From Candidatus Bathyarchaeota archaeon (GTDB lineage Archaea > Thermoproteota > Bathyarchaeia > TCS64), in assembly GCA_937877765.1 (NCBI GenBank), contig CALGBN010000199.1, positions 1-7,957 of the forward strand: a stretch of 7,957 bases of DNA, in the 5' to 3' direction. Positions 6,014 through 7,957 of the stretch are shown one piece after another. Position 1 is the stretch's first letter. Each line of letters starts with the position of its first letter. Under the pieces are notes generated by a model. It made no database searches. It was not told the DNA's origin and saw nothing but the letters and a program-made list of their open reading frames with translations. The translations under genes were made by a program, and so were the position numbers.

Positions 6014-6529
6014 ATGAGTAAAAGAAATTTCGATACAAAGGTTTTAGCGGAGATGGCTATTATGATAGCTGCCGCTACTGTTCTTAGCATGATTAAAACT
6101 GGTCTTCCCTATGGAGGCTCTGTAACCTTAGGAAGCATGGTACCAATACTTTTGATCTCGTTTAGACGAGATGTTAAGGTTGGCGTAACAACTGGTGTGA
6201 TTTATGGACTTGTTCAGATGATTCTCGACGGCTGGTTCTACAGTCCGGTTGGAATGTTCTTGGATTATCCACTTGCTTTTGGCATGATAGGTATAGCTGG
6301 TTTTTTCAAGAAGCAGCCAATCATCGGCGTTTTTGTTGCCCTCGCTGGAAGATACGTCAGCCACTTTATCAGTGGAGTCGTTTTCTTCGGTATGTATGCA
6401 CCAGAAGGGACTAGCCCTGTTGTGTACAGCGCGGTCTATAACGCGACATATATGATCCCAGAGCTTATCATCAGCGCGGTTTTGATCTATTTGCTGGTTC
6501 AGCGTGATGTGCTGAACATGAACCTATAA
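6014..6529 (+). CDS. thiT: ThiT, substrate-binding S-component of an ECF thiamine transporter
   Basis: A 171-residue integral membrane protein that binds thiamine and, with an ECF module (EcfT plus two ATPases, not in this window), imports it. Hydrophobic segments lie at about 9-28, 37-50, 54-74, 80-97, 102-123 and 146-163, the six-helix layout of S-components. Motifs match ThiT: 'LAEMAIMIAAATVLS' near the N-terminus, 'VPILLISFRRD' (43-53), 'FLDYPLAFGMIGIAG' (82-96), 'YVSHFISGVVFF' (114-125), 'YAPEG' and 'YSAVYN' (138-143). Compared from memory with Lactococcus ThiT, the thiamine contacts Glu, His, Tyr and Asn appear as Asp84, His117, Tyr138 and Asn143. Two aromatic positions differ: the Trp before 'SQYA' is Phe here, and the loop-1 Trp is missing. 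The TPP riboswitch directly upstream independently supports thiamine as substrate. Start ATG at 6014 with GGAGG at nine-base spacing; a U-tract terminator follows. Confidence 0.93.
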   Translation: MSKRNFDTKVLAEMAIMIAAATVLSMIKTGLPYGGSVTLGSMVPILLISFRRDVKVGVTTGVIYGLVQMILDGWFYSPVGMFLDYPLAFGMIGIAGFFKKQPIIGVFVALAGRYVSHFISGVVFFGMYAPEGTSPVVYSAVYNATYMIPELIISAVLIYLLVQRDVLNMNL

Positions 6530-6534
6530 CCCTC

Positions 6535-6560
6535 TTTTTGCTTTTTTTCTGTTAATTTTT
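6535..6560 (+). terminator. U-tract terminator after thiT
   Basis: Three T runs (6535-6539, 6542-6548, 6556-6560) begin six bases after the thiT stop codon. There is no preceding stable hairpin, which fits the archaeal U-rich mode of intrinsic termination. It separates thiT from the LeuA-family gene, which has its own promoter. Confidence 0.7.
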
Positions 6561-6593
6561 ACCCCATATATGCAATTAGTGTTGCACAAACTG

Positions 6594-6601
6594 CTTATAA
6601 C
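6594..6601 (+). promoter_or_regulatory. TATA box of the LeuA-family gene
   Basis: CTTATAAC (within GCTTATAACC) closely resembles the thiT TATA box (TTTATAAC) and the GCTTATA of the rpiA operon promoter. It predicts transcript start near 6624, giving a leader of about 14 nt to the TTG at 6638 or 35 nt to the ATG at 6659. A short element GTGTTGCAC sits just upstream at 6579-6587 and could be an operator half, but this is unsupported. Confidence 0.55.
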
Positions 6602-6637
6602 CGGTGGTTGGTCTGTCTTCTAAAACTGGTGCACACA

Positions 6638-7908
6638 TTGAGTGATAACGAGTTCTACATGAGTACATACAAACCAGACATCGAGATTAATCTCCCAAAA
6701 AAAGTCTGGCTATTTGATACAACCCTACGTGACGGCGAGCAGATGCCCGGCGTCACCTACACGATAGACGAGAAGATCATGATCGCACGCCAGCTTGACG
6801 AGCTACGGGTACCCAAGATAGAGGCAGGGTTCCCAATCACTAGCCCCGGAGAGACTGAGGCGGTCAAACGGATCGCAGGACTTGGGCTTGACGCCACTGT
6901 CTGCGCACTTGCTCGTCCACTGAAGGGGGATATTGACCGTGCTCTAGACTGTGATGTGCCTTATATTCACATTTTCATCAGCACAAGCGATCTCCACATC
7001 AAACACATGATGAACACCACTCGTGAGGAAGTTATGCGTCAGAGTATCGAGGGAATCGAGTACGCAAAAGACCACGGAGTTAGAGTCGAGTACAGTCCAC
7101 AAGACGCTACACGCACCGATATGGACTATCTTAAGGAGATATGTATCGCAGCAACTGATGCAGGAGCTGAGATGCTCAATATACCAGATACGGTTGGTGT
7201 CATAACTCCTAGAAACGCCTACATGTTCTTCAAAGAACTCAAAGAAACAGTTGATACCCCATTGAGCGCCCACGCCCACAATGATATGGGCCAAGCAGTA
7301 GCTACAAGTCTAGCAGCAGTCGAAGCAGGAGCAGAACAGATACATGTATGTGTAAATGGACTAGGGGAAAGAGCGGGAAATACGAGCCTTGAGCAAGTTG
7401 GAGTAGCTTTGATGGCTCAATATGGCATAGACACCGGGTTAAACTACAAGAAAATAGCCGAAACATGCAGCCTAGTTGAACGCCTAAGCGGAGTATACCA
7501 TCCACCAAACAGCCCAATCGTAGGAGACAACGCCTTCGCCCATGAGGCAGGCATCCACGTACATGGTTTGCTTGGATTCAGGGGTAACTATGAGGTTATC
7601 AACGCAGAGTTCGTCGGCAAGAAATCAAGGATCGCGGCTGGTAAACACGCAGGACGTCATGGAGTATTCAAGATGGTTCAGGATATGGGTTTCGAGCCCA
7701 CCGAGGAACAGTTGAGAACTATCTCTAAGAGGGTCAAATCCATTGGTGACACGGGTAAGGTTCTGACTGACAGCGACTTGTATGCAATCGCCAAGGATGT
7801 AATGCATCTTAGAGTAGAGGACAGAGTCAAGCTAGACCAGTTATTAGTCGTCACAGGTAACACCATCACACCTACCTCAAGCGTAACGTTGATCGTTGAC
7901 GGTACCCC
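6638..7908 (+). CDS. 2-isopropylmalate synthase / citramalate synthase family, 3' end missing
   Basis: Condenses acetyl-CoA with a 2-oxoacid (2-oxoisovalerate for leucine, or pyruvate for the citramalate route to isoleucine). Residues numbered from the ATG at 6659: TIM-barrel opening 'FDTTLRDGEQ' (19-28, catalytic/metal R24-D25), 'EAGFPITSPGE' (55-65), 'SPQDATRTD' (146-154), metal ligands H205-A-H207-N-D, 'VNGLGERAGN' (232-241), 'GDNAFAHEAGIHVHG' (289-303), 'GKHAGRHG' (328-335). From about 388, 'RVKLDQLLVVTGNTITPTSSVTLIVDG' is the first part of the LeuA allosteric domain, which argues against the shorter AksA/NifV homocitrate synthases. The gene is cut near codon 416 by adapter sequence, so roughly 80-100 residues are missing. 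Start: the TTG at 6638 has GGTG six bases upstream; GTG 6629 and ATG 6659 are also in frame. An oddity is Gln148 where relatives usually have Glu (S-x-E-D-A). LeuA and CimA cannot be separated here. Confidence 0.9.
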
Positions 7909-7957
7909 CTGTCTCTTATACACATCTGACGCTGCCGACGAATTAGACGGTGTAGAT
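7909..7957. other. Illumina Nextera adapter with i5 index (assembly artefact)
   Basis: CTGTCTCTTATACACATCT (7909-7927) is the 19-bp Tn5 mosaic end used in Nextera libraries. GACGCTGCCGACGA (7928-7941) is the rest of the read-1 side adapter in reverse complement, ATTAGACG (7942-7949) is in the index position (reverse complement CGTCTAAT, which I recall as Nextera XT index S510), and GTGTAGAT (7950-7957) begins the P5 flow-cell sequence. The genome therefore ends at about 7908. The translated tail 'CLLYTSDAADE' is a well-known artefact peptide of this adapter. Confidence 0.98.

Noticed and set aside
6944..7294. Minus-strand 116-codon open frame
   Set aside because: It is a Cys-rich shadow antisense to the LeuA-family catalytic barrel, whose frame contains all expected motifs.
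7678..7923. Minus-strand open frame beginning MYKRQ
   Set aside because: It starts inside the Nextera adapter and runs antisense to the LeuA-family gene; MYKRQ is the reverse-frame artefact of that adapter.

Overview
The window looks like one end of a contig from an uncultivated archaeon, probably from a metagenome. The archaeal evidence is a ThiN domain (the archaeal-type thiamine-phosphate synthase fold), TATA boxes of the form TTATA(A/T) about 25-30 nt ahead of the predicted starts, a GGTG-type ribosome binding site, U-tract termination and tightly packed genes with several GTG/TTG starts. The sequence alone does not fix the phylum. The last 49 bases (7909-7957) are not biological: they match an Illumina Nextera adapter with its i5 index, so the contig ends inside a gene at about 7908.

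Left half, minus strand: a four-gene cluster read from about 3610 down to 54. In transcription order it holds a membrane-anchored coiled-coil protein of unknown function, ribose-5-phosphate isomerase A (start overlaps the previous stop as ATGA), a GNAT acetyltransferase and a YtcJ-type amidohydrolase. The genes are separated by -4 to about 40 bp and are probably co-transcribed from a strong TATA box at 3632-3641. Positions 1-53 hold no gene I can support.

Middle, plus strand: a divergent intergenic region (about 3614-3774) carries back-to-back promoters. It leads into a PurM/AIR-synthase-like protein fused to a C-terminal ThiN domain, overlapped by 8 bp by a class I SAM-dependent methyltransferase. 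The fusion lacks several residues expected for catalysis in both halves, so it may be a sensor or a repurposed enzyme.

Right part, plus strand: a TATA box is followed by a clear TPP riboswitch aptamer whose last helix contains the Shine-Dalgarno sequence of thiT, the S-component of an ECF thiamine transporter. A U-rich terminator follows, then a promoter and a 2-isopropylmalate/citramalate synthase-type gene, cut by the adapter at the start of its C-terminal regulatory domain.

Taken together, about 3.7-6.5 kb is a thiamine module: uptake through ThiT under direct TPP feedback at translation, next to a ThiN-domain protein that may handle or sense thiamine phosphates. RpiA (pentose phosphates) and the LeuA-family enzyme (2-oxoacid and branched-chain metabolism) are neighbours in pathways that use TPP enzymes, but a functional link to them is only inference.
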